A DNA stretch of 64,000 bases. It comes from Alkaliphilus sp. B6464. GTDB lineage: Bacteria; Bacillota; Clostridia; Peptostreptococcales; Natronincolaceae. Shown here piece by piece: positions 25,937 through 33,619 of the stretch (the stretch's first letter is position 1; each line of letters begins with the position of its first letter). The translations under genes were made by a program, and so were the position numbers. Below the pieces are notes generated by a model, which was given only the letters and a program-made list of their open reading frames with translations, did not search any database and was not told the DNA's origin. The DNA lies in NCBI RefSeq assembly GCF_018141165.1, contig NZ_CP058558.1:186001-250000 (forward strand). Direction: 5' to 3'.

Positions 25937-26167
25937 TTAGTTAGTTGATCCACTTAATCCCGGAGTTTCAGCACTCTTATTTTGAATAGCCTCATTAAAG
26001 TTGCTTGTTAATTGATTAGTTTGGGTAGTCATACCAGAACTAAAACTTTGCTTAGATTGCTTTGTAAAAGTTCCTGTTACTGCAAGTGCAAGTCCTCCTA
26101 TTACAACTACTAATAAAATTACTGAAACCATTTCTGAAGAACCTTTTCTATTGAATAATTTATTCAT
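25937..26167 (-). CDS. Small archaeal-type pilin of Tad locus 1
   Basis: 76 residues, ATG 26167 (AAGGGAGATG upstream). NRKGSSEMVSVILLVVVIGG followed by a Ser/Gln/Asn/Thr tail, including SSGMTTQTNQL, matching the AGMTQQTNQL of the next paralogue. Confidence 0.7.
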   Translation of the reverse strand: MNKLFNRKGSSEMVSVILLVVVIGGLALAVTGTFTKQSKQSFSSGMTTQTNQLTSNFNEAIQNKSAETPGLSGSTN

Positions 26168-26224
26168 GTAATCATCTCCCTTCTATCTATCTTAATTTAT
26201 TTCAACATTAAACAAATATTTATA

Positions 26225-26443
26225 TTATTGTAATGTTGGGGATGTAGCGTTTCTTTGAGTTGCAGCATCTTGATAATTAGTTCCTAATTGATTTGTTTGT
26301 TGTGTCATTCCTGCATTTAAAGAACTATTTGTTTGCTTTGAAAAAGTTCCTGTTACTGCAAGTGCTAAACCACCTATAACAACTACTAAAAGCACAACAG
26401 ATACAATTTCAGATGATCCTTTTCTGTTCATTAATTTTTTCAT
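26225..26443 (-). CDS. Small archaeal-type pilin of Tad locus 1 (promoter-proximal)
   Basis: 72 residues from ATG 26443 (AGGAGTGG upstream). NRKGSSEIVSVVLLVVVIGG helix, then a polar Gln/Asn/Thr tail. First and best-placed pilin of the array, with a TTGACA/TATATT promoter 130 nt upstream, so likely the major subunit. The gap after TadC (26444-26663) holds the promoter and a small dyad. Confidence 0.7.
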   Translation of the reverse strand: MKKLMNRKGSSEIVSVVLLVVVIGGLALAVTGTFSKQTNSSLNAGMTQQTNQLGTNYQDAATQRNATSPTLQ

Positions 26444-26574
26444 GAAAACCACTCCTTTTCTTAATGTATAATAATTTCTATATAAATTTTTATTAGGATA
26501 TTATATTTACTTTTCCAAAGTCAAGTAATTTTGTTTTTATCTTTTGATTTATGATTGTCATCATCGACAGTGAT

Positions 26575-26604
26575 AATATAAAAATTAATATCATATGATG
26601 TCAA
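26575..26604 (-). promoter_or_regulatory. Strong promoter for the locus 1 pilins
   Basis: TTGACA (26604-26599), 18-bp spacer, TATATT (26580-26575), with a short dyad (TGTC/GACA) just downstream. A second ACTTGACT/TATAAT pair (26524-26500) is poorly spaced. Confidence 0.65.
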
Positions 26605-26663
26605 GTATTTTTTATAATTATTTTTATTTTTATCTAACAGGTTTTAATTGCTTTTAAAACTAA

Positions 26664-27644
26664 TTAGAATCCAGATACCCCTTTTATTAAACTACTTGTA
26701 GCCTGTGTAATCCATGGATAGAACCATATAAGTAAGGCTGCAATAAGAGGAGGCATTGCAGATACTAAAAGAATATATGGTTTTAACTTATTACCCTTCT
26801 CATCATTAATCTTAGTAGTTTCTTCGAGTCTATCTAAATACTCTCCTAAGAACTTTGATGCATAGTTATTATCTGTTTCGCAGGAAAATATTAAAGAATC
26901 GACAATCATATCAAATTCATATATTCCCACCTTATCCTTTAGATTGGTCAAAGCAGAATGAACATTAACATAATATTCATTTAATGCTGCTTCTATATAT
27001 TCCCTATATACAGGCTTGATCTCCTTAACAAGAGTCAAAATATCATAGGCATTATTGCCTGTTTCAAGCATAGTGTGAATAAAAATTCCTAATGATATTA
27101 ATTCTTTTTTTAATTGTGTTTCTTGCTTATTAGCAGCAGAATTAATTTCAAGATCAGGGTATATATAAAGAATAAGTGGAATAATAAAAGTGAAAATTAT
27201 AAAACCTATAGGCAATTTAATTACTTGTGGATTCTCGACTTCCATATATATTTGCAGTTGAAACAGAAGTGCAGGTAACATATTAGCAATCAATACTCCT
27301 GCAATCGCTAAAAATGTGAAATATGCTTTTTTGGCATAATATATGGTTAAATTTTTATATTTACCATAGCCACCAATTTTAGAGAACTTAACTAAAGTTT
27401 TTTTATAACTATTTGAATCAGGCTTTGGAATTAATAATGCAATTATTTTGTTCTGTGCTAGTTTCATATATTTCTTATCTTCTTTAGTCAAAATTAATGT
27501 TTCTTCATTAAATAGATCATCAAGAGATGCTTTTTTCTTTGGCCAAAGGATAGTTAAAAGATATATACCTAAAAAAAGATAAATAAAAACTTGGAGTATA
27601 TAGCCTGTATTCTCTACGATGAAAGTTAATAGAACATCACTCAT
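26664..27644 (-). CDS. tadC: TadC-type pilus inner-membrane protein (locus 1)
   Basis: 326 residues from ATG 27644 (AAGAGGTG upstream). N-terminal helix, two helices around residues 95-165, a T2SSF/GspF domain, and a final helix pair (PPLIAALLIWFYPWI). With the upstream TadB it forms the platform that couples the CpaF motor to pilin assembly. Last gene of the machine operon, followed by the pilins. Confidence 0.75.
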   Translation of the reverse strand: MSDVLLTFIVENTGYILQVFIYLFLGIYLLTILWPKKKASLDDLFNEETLILTKEDKKYMKLAQNKIIALLIPKPDSNSYKKTLVKFSKIGGYGKYKNLTIYYAKKAYFTFLAIAGVLIANMLPALLFQLQIYMEVENPQVIKLPIGFIIFTFIIPLILYIYPDLEINSAANKQETQLKKELISLGIFIHTMLETGNNAYDILTLVKEIKPVYREYIEAALNEYYVNVHSALTNLKDKVGIYEFDMIVDSLIFSCETDNNYASKFLGEYLDRLEETTKINDEKGNKLKPYILLVSAMPPLIAALLIWFYPWITQATSSLIKGVSGF

Positions 27645-27662
27645 GTCAAACACCTCTTTTCT

Positions 27663-28619
27663 TTACATTTTTGATGTTACTCTGTTTATAATAAAACTTA
27701 TAATACAAAGCACTACTGATGCATTAATTACCATTTTACCTTGTGTGGTGTGGAAAAATAGATCCTTAGCCTCTGGCCTTAAAATTAATACCGTAACAAA
27801 TGCAGCAGGAACTGTTAACATCAAAATCCTATTAAGAATCTTTCCACTAAATATCTCCATATCTTTTTCACTTTGAACAATTTCTCTATTTGAAATCTTA
27901 GTAATTGTTCTCATTAGTACATCTGTAATGTCAGAGCCATTTTCTTTATTAATAACAAGTGCATTTATAAATAAATAAATCCACTCATTGCTCATTCGCT
28001 TTGCGAAGTCATACAAAGCATCTTCTAAATCCATACCTGAATTGATAAGTCTTAAAAGTCTTTCAAATTCTGCTCTAATTGGATACTCCAGTTTAGGGCA
28101 AATTGCTTCTAAAATCTCTGCAATATTTTGAGTTTTTTGATATTCATTGAGAAATGATTGAATTGCTTTTAAAATTTGCTTATCCATTTTTTTCAGTTGA
28201 GATTCGACTTTATCATTGAGACCGATAATAGGAATTACAAAACCCACAATCATGAAAAGTAAAACTGCAACTGGATTAAGAATAAATATCCCGATGGCAG
28301 TACCTATCCCCGCATAAATAAATGATTTTTTTACAATATCGTATGCTGTAGTATCCTCAAATCCGCATATTGATATTTTTTCTTCTAAGTCAATTGCCAA
28401 TTTATTAAGATGTTTGTTTCTTATTATCATTTCCTCAATAAAATCTTTCTTTTTTTGAGATGATTTTACTAAAACTAGTGTTTGAGAAACCTTCTTTTTC
28501 ATTTGCATTTGTTTTAAATAGTTTGAAATTAAAAAAATAATACTACCTACAATTAAAATGTTGAAAATAACGGTTAGTGTCGATTTGGATGTCCAATCTA
28601 TAGTTTGAAAAAAATTCAT
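27663..28619 (-). CDS. tadB: TadB-type pilus inner-membrane protein (locus 1)
   Basis: 318 residues, ATG 28619 behind GGGGGTGA. T2SSF domain (EFERLLRLINSGMDLEDALYD) flanked by membrane helices. 18 nt before tadC and 50 nt after cpaF; one operon. Confidence 0.75.
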   Translation of the reverse strand: MNFFQTIDWTSKSTLTVIFNILIVGSIIFLISNYLKQMQMKKKVSQTLVLVKSSQKKKDFIEEMIIRNKHLNKLAIDLEEKISICGFEDTTAYDIVKKSFIYAGIGTAIGIFILNPVAVLLFMIVGFVIPIIGLNDKVESQLKKMDKQILKAIQSFLNEYQKTQNIAEILEAICPKLEYPIRAEFERLLRLINSGMDLEDALYDFAKRMSNEWIYLFINALVINKENGSDITDVLMRTITKISNREIVQSEKDMEIFSGKILNRILMLTVPAAFVTVLILRPEAKDLFFHTTQGKMVINASVVLCIISFIINRVTSKM

Positions 28620-28668
28620 ATATTTTCACCCCCTTGATTTTAAAAAAGGTAGGGAGAAGTTAATCTCC

Positions 28669-30138
28669 CTATAGATTCTTTAATTCTTCTTCCGATAAAC
28701 CATAATAAAATAATTTTTCTTTAAGTTCTTTACTAATTTCATTTACTCTTTTGAAATATCCATCATTAGGATGTTTATAATCTACAATCCACGAATAAAT
28801 ATCTCTTACCTCATAGCGAAATTCTAGTTCATTTTCAGGCGTAGCCCAAATTTCAGATATTTTGGTAATTCTTCTTGTGCCATCAGAAAATCTTCTTAAC
28901 TGAATAATAATATCTACTGCATTAGTAATCTTTTTGAGTAGCATTTCCGCATTTCTAGCCTTACCATCCTCGTTTATCATGTCCATAATATCTGCAATCG
29001 CAAGGTTAGGAGATGAACTGTGAATTGTTCCGATAGAACCTTGATGTCCTCTACGAAATGCTTTAATCATTTCTTCAGCCTCGTTTGAACGAGCCTCTCC
29101 TACTATAATTACATCAGGAGAGAAACGAAGCATAGATATAAATAAGTCTTTCATAGATATATTTATTGGATCTTCTTCATGTACCTCAACAGATACAATA
29201 TTTCTTTCAGGATAAGTTTCATCTATTTTTAACTCAAAATGAGATTCGATAACACCAATTCTATAATCTGGATTTATATATTGAACTAAATATTTAAGTA
29301 GAGTTGTTTTTCCAGAAGCAGTCTCCCCTGACACAATCATATTTGCCCTTCCCTTTACTAACTTTTGAAGTAATACTGCCATTTCATCATTAAAAGCACC
29401 TGATTTCAAATAGTTCTCTGTAGTGATTTTAAATGATGCAAACTTACGAATGTTAATATAAGGTCTTTTAGCAGTAGGAGGAATCATAACTGTAAGACGA
29501 GAACCATCTTCCATACGACACTCTATCTTGGGATTTGTAGGAGAAATACTTTTTTTATCATACCTAAGCATTAATTGAATAACCCTCTCAACATCAAGGT
29601 CATTCTTAAACCGCTTATTTAGTCTTGTTTTAACTCCACCTTTATCAATCCAAATATGATCATAACCATTTACCCATATTTCAGAAATTTGGGGATCATC
29701 ATATAATTCTTGAATTTCCCCTAATCCGTAATTCTCCTTATATATGCGGTCTGCTGCACTCATAATAAGTGCAGAGTCAATTAACTTTTCTTCTGTTAAA
29801 ACTTTAATTATAAGAGACTTAACTTGTTTTTGTGCCATTCTATTACCTTTAGCACATCTAGCAAGTAAGTTATTATGTTGAATCTTTTCCTCTTTTGTTC
29901 CTTTAGGATTAGTTAATACATCAACTACCCTTTTTGTAACCTTTTCATATTCATCCATACCAATAAGAGTTACTACATTTAAGTTTTCGTGATTATTAAT
30001 GATTGATAAATGAGCATCTATATTAAATACATTATTTTGTAAATTAAATGTTTCCTTATCTAAACTTAGAACTTGATCTGTATGAGTATCTACAGAATTT
30101 CCATCCGTTAGATTGTCTAAATTAAAAATTTTGGACAT
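28669..30138 (-). CDS. cpaF: CpaF/TadA-type secretion ATPase (locus 1)
   Basis: 489 residues, ATG 30138 behind AAAGGGGGTGA. An extended N-terminal region, then the GspE-type core: Walker A GETASGKTTLL (about 269-279), Walker B-like VIIVGEARSNEAEEM and His-box GSIGTIHSS. A hexameric motor that powers pilus assembly from the cytoplasm. Overall layout is that of Tad/archaeal-type ATPases. Its partners CpaE, TadB and TadC are adjacent. Confidence 0.88.
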   Translation of the reverse strand: MSKIFNLDNLTDGNSVDTHTDQVLSLDKETFNLQNNVFNIDAHLSIINNHENLNVVTLIGMDEYEKVTKRVVDVLTNPKGTKEEKIQHNNLLARCAKGNRMAQKQVKSLIIKVLTEEKLIDSALIMSAADRIYKENYGLGEIQELYDDPQISEIWVNGYDHIWIDKGGVKTRLNKRFKNDLDVERVIQLMLRYDKKSISPTNPKIECRMEDGSRLTVMIPPTAKRPYINIRKFASFKITTENYLKSGAFNDEMAVLLQKLVKGRANMIVSGETASGKTTLLKYLVQYINPDYRIGVIESHFELKIDETYPERNIVSVEVHEEDPINISMKDLFISMLRFSPDVIIVGEARSNEAEEMIKAFRRGHQGSIGTIHSSSPNLAIADIMDMINEDGKARNAEMLLKKITNAVDIIIQLRRFSDGTRRITKISEIWATPENELEFRYEVRDIYSWIVDYKHPNDGYFKRVNEISKELKEKLFYYGLSEEELKNL

Positions 30139-30157
30139 AAGGATTCACCCCCTTTTC

Positions 30158-30946
30158 TTATTTCTTGAAGAAGAACCCTTTTTTCTTTGCATCTAATTCT
30201 TCTTTCTTGAGTCCTAGATCAACTAGCAATTTATCTTTAATAACTACAAGTTCTTCTTCATGTTTTTTGGCTTTTTTACTTGAGAATATTTCAAATAAAA
30301 GATCCTGTGAGTTAATGCTGTTTGATATAACCACATGATCTACATCGCTTAATGGATATACTTCTGTGTTTAAGTTTTCAGTAATATTTTCTAGTGATAA
30401 AACTATGTTTTTGTCATACTTATTAACAACTACAAGCAAATCTCTTAGCAGTGCTCCTATAAGTTGGGACTTTTCGATAAATTTTCTAAAGTGTAATGCA
30501 TTTTGATTTACCACCATTACAAGCCTGTCAGCCTTTTTAAGACTTAGAAATGTACCTGCATTATCTAAAGAAGTTCTTGTGTTCAAAATAACAACATCAA
30601 ACATTTCCTTTGCCATATCAATAATTGGCTCCAAAAGTTCTATTTCAAATGTAGGCCCTTTATCTATTTTCTTCGTACCTTGAAGTAATTCAAAACCATT
30701 CACTTTTACTAGATTCATTTTAAAGATTTCTTCCGTAAGCGTATGTCCTTCAATATATGGGAACAGATTGTCCAGATTATGCTCGGCATCTGTTATATTA
30801 AGGTACATTGTTGTATCTGGATTATTTAAATCCATATCAATCAAACATACCGTTTTCTCTTTTGATATTTTTTCTGCTAATAAAATTGCAGTAGTAGTTA
30901 CTCCCGTATGATTAGCAGGAGACCATAAAGTGATTATTTTCCCCAT
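30158..30946 (-). CDS. cpaE: CpaE/TadZ-like ParA-fold protein without Walker lysine (locus 1)
   Basis: 262 residues, ATG 30946 behind GGGGGTGTAAC. MinD/ParA fold: VCLIDMDLNNPDTTMYL and VVILNTRTS are present, but the phosphate loop reads ANHTGVTTTA where KGGVGKTT is expected, so both Lys are missing. TadZ/CpaE proteins localise the pilus machine, and some have degenerate loops. Likely structural, not a switching ATPase. Compare the intact paralogue at 47235. Confidence 0.75.
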   Translation of the reverse strand: MGKIITLWSPANHTGVTTTAILLAEKISKEKTVCLIDMDLNNPDTTMYLNITDAEHNLDNLFPYIEGHTLTEEIFKMNLVKVNGFELLQGTKKIDKGPTFEIELLEPIIDMAKEMFDVVILNTRTSLDNAGTFLSLKKADRLVMVVNQNALHFRKFIEKSQLIGALLRDLLVVVNKYDKNIVLSLENITENLNTEVYPLSDVDHVVISNSINSQDLLFEIFSSKKAKKHEEELVVIKDKLLVDLGLKKEELDAKKKGFFFKK

Positions 30947-30962
30947 AGTTACACCCCCTTTT

Positions 30963-31661
30963 TTAGTTTAGAATTGGAACTGGCTTCACAAAGAAAAATT
31001 TATTGCTTGGTTTTCCTAAAGCCTTTTCTAAAGTCCTTACATCATTTTCATCAACTCTAATAATTGCGACACTTGGAATTTGTGCAGGTTGACTTCTATC
31101 AGTATTGATAATTTCTCCATCTCCATTTTTCAAAGTAAGAATTTCCACTGGTACACTGAATACCTTGTCAGTATGTTTTACTTCATCTTGACCAACTTTT
31201 TCTATCCATGAGTGCCATAAAATAGGACTATCACCTGCATATAGTGAAGAACCCACCGTAGATAAGTAGTCAACTGTAATGGCATACATTAACTTTTTAG
31301 GGTTATCTGCCTCGGTTCTTGTTTGGATCTTGCTTGTAATAACTTGTTCTCCCGGATATATTTTTTGGGTTGCCACGTAATGAGTTTTCTCTAATTCATC
31401 CAAATTTTTTTTAACAAAATTAGTGTCTTTACTATCCTTTGGATTAACTAAAACAAGTTCAGAATCTACTAATATTTCTTTAACGTTATCTAGCGTAATT
31501 GCATCTCCTTCATTAATCATCGTGGATGCGACAATCACTTGTTTCTTATTTAATTTCATCCCAAACTTCTTCTCTAAGATGTTGGTTTGAGTCATAAGAA
31601 AATAAAGACCTATTGATAATACAAGAACGATCATTGCAATAATATTTAGTGCTTTTTTCAT
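30963..31661 (-). CDS. cpaB: CpaB-like SAF-domain pilus protein (locus 1)
   Basis: 232 residues, ATG 31661 (GAGAGGTG upstream). One N-terminal membrane helix, then a SAF domain (VIVASTMINEGDAITLDNVK) and an RcpC-like region, extracytoplasmic. In Gram-negative Tad systems CpaB guides the outer channel. Here, with no outer membrane, it is more likely a wall-spanning sleeve. Confidence 0.7.
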   Translation of the reverse strand: MKKALNIIAMIVLVLSIGLYFLMTQTNILEKKFGMKLNKKQVIVASTMINEGDAITLDNVKEILVDSELVLVNPKDSKDTNFVKKNLDELEKTHYVATQKIYPGEQVITSKIQTRTEADNPKKLMYAITVDYLSTVGSSLYAGDSPILWHSWIEKVGQDEVKHTDKVFSVPVEILTLKNGDGEIINTDRSQPAQIPSVAIIRVDENDVRTLEKALGKPSNKFFFVKPVPILN

Positions 31662-31783
31662 ATGAAATCACCTCTCTCAATATTTGTTTTTTTGCTGTAT
31701 ATTTTAAAATACATTATTAAAAATTATTTTTTATCTAACTTGGTATACTATTTTGCATAAATCTCTAGCCGGTTTCAAATTTT

Positions 31784-32527
31784 TTAAAAGTTAATATAAC
31801 TTATAACTACTGCCGAATTGTCTACTCCTCCAACTTCATTTGCTCCCTCAATAAGCCATTCGCAAGCCTGTTTTGAAGATTCAGTATTTACTAGGATCTG
31901 TGTTATTTTCTCATTATCAAGCATTTCATAAATTCCATTAGTTGAAAGTAAAATGATATCTTCTTGCTGCAATACTCCTTTTGTAATAAAAGGATCCATA
32001 TCTGGCATACCTAAAAATTTAGTAAGTACATTTCTATCTGGATGCATAGAATAATCCGTTTCTTTAATCTTTCTCTGCTCTAATAAAGTCATAGCCTCTG
32101 TATCATCTTTTGTCATTTGCACTAAGTTGCCACCCCTGAATAAATAAACCCTTGTATTTCCTACATGCATAATTACAATTTCTTTTCTATTATTAATAGC
32201 AATAGCAGTAAAAGTTGTTGTGAAATTTCCGAACTTCTCCTCGTCAATTCTGCGATAGTTATAGATCATTCTGTTAGCCAAATACAGTGCTATCTTTGAA
32301 TGTTTTTCTATTTCGCTTATATTATCGCTCTGAAGGTTTTTCTCCATATATTTTTTAAATTCATCAATGGCTATGACGGACGCAACATCTGTGCCTTTTT
32401 TAGCACCTAATCCATCCGCAACACATATAAATAGCACATTGTTATTTAAAATAAATCCATCAAAAAAATCCTCCATAACTGATAGTTGCTTACCTATGTC
32501 AGAAAAGCCATAATAATTAAAGGCCAT
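31784..32527 (-). CDS. PP2C-family Ser/Thr phosphatase heading Tad locus 1
   Basis: 247 residues from ATG 32527 (GGGAGGTG upstream). PP2C motifs: MEDFFDG, VADGLGA (metal Asp38), VMHVGNTRVYL, and C-terminal GVDNSAVV. Motif 8 reads LLSTNGIYEML: the usual metal-binding Asp (SDG) is Asn197. It is the first gene of the machine operon (122-nt gap before cpaB), so signalling may control this pilus. Activity may be altered by the Asn. Confidence 0.78.
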   Translation of the reverse strand: MAFNYYGFSDIGKQLSVMEDFFDGFILNNNVLFICVADGLGAKKGTDVASVIAIDEFKKYMEKNLQSDNISEIEKHSKIALYLANRMIYNYRRIDEEKFGNFTTTFTAIAINNRKEIVIMHVGNTRVYLFRGGNLVQMTKDDTEAMTLLEQRKIKETDYSMHPDRNVLTKFLGMPDMDPFITKGVLQQEDIILLSTNGIYEMLDNEKITQILVNTESSKQACEWLIEGANEVGGVDNSAVVISYINF

Positions 32528-32559
32528 CTCAAGCACCTCCCTTATCTAAACTTTGTAGC

Positions 32560-32588
32560 ATTTTACTGATAAGAAAATCTAAAGTCAA
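32560..32588 (-). promoter_or_regulatory. Promoter of the Tad locus 1 operon
   Basis: TTGACT (32588-32583), 17-bp spacer, TAAAAT (32565-32560), 33 nt before the PP2C start. Confidence 0.7.
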
Positions 32589-32638
32589 AAAATCTCATCC
32601 TTTTTTATAAATTTAAATTATGAATATATTACAAATAA

Positions 32639-32665
32639 AAAAACACCTTGCAGGTGTTTTTTGTT
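32639..32665. terminator. Orphan terminator hairpin
   Basis: AAACACCT/AGGTGTTT stem with a short TGC loop, A-run on the left and TTTTTTGTTTT on the right. No gene ends here; it may shield the pilus promoter from transcripts of the 33-kb region. Confidence 0.7.
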
Positions 32666-32821
32666 TTAATCAAGTTTTAATATTTCAAATAGCAAAATAT
32701 AAATAATATGGATTCTTTGACTCAATGAGAAATGAGATTGTTTGTTGAAATATTTGAAATTCTAAAGGTAAACGAAGTATAGTATTTCAAATGTTAGTTT
32801 TGATTAATTAAATGGGAGATT

Positions 32822-33032
32822 TTGATAATAAAGTATAAAGTTAATTTAAACTTTAAAGTCATATGTAAAGTTTGTGGAGTTAAAATAGTGAATCTGGGGA
32901 ACTTTTGTGGGGAATGTGGAAATAAATTATTAAAAGATATTTGTATTATATGTTAGAAGAATAATAGGGAAAGCCGTTGTTACAAGTGAGACAAATTGCA
33001 TTAGATGTAACATAAAAGGAAGTGCTAATTAA
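32822..33032 (+). pseudogene. Decayed small zinc-ribbon protein gene
   Basis: In one frame, 32864-32956 reads CKVCGVKIVNLGNFCGECGN...CIIC then TAG: a CxxC...CxxC zinc ribbon. After the stop, a different frame continues to a TAA at 33030 with another CxxC (NCIRCNIKG). There is no ATG start (TTG 32822 at best). The 32.66-33.05 kb gap thus looks like a frameshifted remnant. Confidence 0.4.
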
Positions 33033-33040
33033 AGCACTTC
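33019..33040 (+). repeat. Inverted repeat after the zinc-ribbon remnant
   Basis: GAAGTGCT/AGCACTTC (8 bp) with loop AATTAA. No direct T-tract; it may be an old terminator. Confidence 0.5.
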
Positions 33041-33067
33041 TAAAGATGCTACATATTTTTATATAAA

Positions 33068-33098
33068 TTGTTTATTTTTTTAAGATATATGATATAAT
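33068..33098 (+). promoter_or_regulatory. Promoter of the antisense RNA
   Basis: Perfect extended -10 TGATATAAT (33090-33098) with a weak TTGTTT -35. Start expected near 33105. Confidence 0.65.
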
Positions 33099-33103
33099 AT
33101 AAA

Positions 33104-33138
33104 CAGAAGCCAAGGCATTTTGGATACCTTGACTTCTG
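33104..33138 (-). terminator. Terminator of the toxin mRNA
   Basis: On the minus strand CAGAAGTCAAGG pairs with CCTTGGCTTCTG (12 bp, one U-G), 11-nt loop, then TTTATATT. On the plus strand the same stem has a C-A mismatch, so it is built for minus-strand transcription. Confidence 0.7.
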
Positions 33139-33209
33139 GAGTGTTTTTAAAAAGGTGAATTACATGTTCTGTTGCTCTGGAGATTTAGCGGTCTCGCCAG
33201 AGCATTTTT
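33105..33209 (+). ncRNA. Candidate antisense RNA (type I antitoxin)
   Basis: About 105 nt from an extended -10 promoter to a strong hairpin TGCTCTGG/CCAGAGCA (33173-33204) with TTTTT. It overlaps the last about 50 nt of the toxin ORF plus its 3' UTR and terminator, in the opposite direction. This is the RatA/SR4 arrangement of Bacillus type I systems. No open reading frame of note lies inside. Confidence 0.6.
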
Positions 33210-33354
33210 CTTTATTGCTGATTTTGATTTTAAATATGTTTTTACAAACATTAATTTCTATCTTATCAGCATAAATGCCACTCTTTGCAGTCATCAAATA
33301 GATGATTATTAAAATAAGTAGAGTACTTATGGACACCATTAAATAAAGAACCAT
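33160..33354 (-). CDS. Candidate type I toxin: short membrane peptide
   Basis: 64 residues from ATG 33354 (GAAAGGAGGTGG upstream). One membrane helix (VSISTLLILIIIYLM), then a Lys-rich polar tail with KEKC and ETAKSPEQQ. Size and layout match TxpA/BsrG-type toxins. The leader (about 136 nt) carries two segments complementary to the SD (CCTCCTTTC and TCCTCCTTT), so translation should be blocked in the full-length transcript. An overlapping antisense RNA lies at its 3' end. Not a database match; judged from architecture. Confidence 0.6.
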   Translation of the reverse strand: MVLYLMVSISTLLILIIIYLMTAKSGIYADKIEINVCKNIFKIKISNKEKCSGETAKSPEQQNM

Positions 33355-33362
33355 TAATCCCA

Positions 33363-33421
33363 CCTCCTTTCAACCTCTTGTAAAGGAGGATTTTCTTTTG
33401 TAGAAAGGAGGATAAACACTC
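33363..33421 (-). promoter_or_regulatory. SD-sequestering leader segment of the toxin mRNA
   Basis: On the minus strand CCTCCTTTC (33421-33413) and TCCTCCTTT (33390-33382) are both complementary to the SD GAAAGGAGG (33371-33363). Two alternative hairpins could hide the ribosome site. Confidence 0.6.
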
Positions 33422-33496
33422 AAACCCCCACAGAACCGCACTGTGGTTATTATTCAACTACCTTCTTTTTATAAATTAAAGAAGATTTCTATTACT

Positions 33497-33526
33497 ATTA
33501 TACTATAGCCTACAAAGCAAAATCAA
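33497..33526 (-). promoter_or_regulatory. Promoter of the toxin gene
   Basis: TTGATT (33526-33521), 18-bp spacer, TATAAT (33502-33497); leader about 136 nt. Confidence 0.65.
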
Positions 33527-33577
33527 TTTTGTTTGTGTAAATTCATATAATAATTAAATTATAAACCTACTACTATT

Positions 33578-33609
33578 AAAAAAGCATGTGAAATTTCACA
33601 TGCTTTTTT
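33578..33609. terminator. Strong bidirectional terminator
   Basis: Perfect palindrome built on GCATGTGAA/TTCACATGC with flanking A6 and T6 runs. Confidence 0.9.
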
Positions 33610-33619
33610 ATCACCATTT

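Noticed and set aside
33266-33457. 63-aa ORF overlapping the toxin leader
   Set aside because: Overlaps the toxin gene in another frame, has no helix or ribosome site, and covers the SD-sequestering structure.
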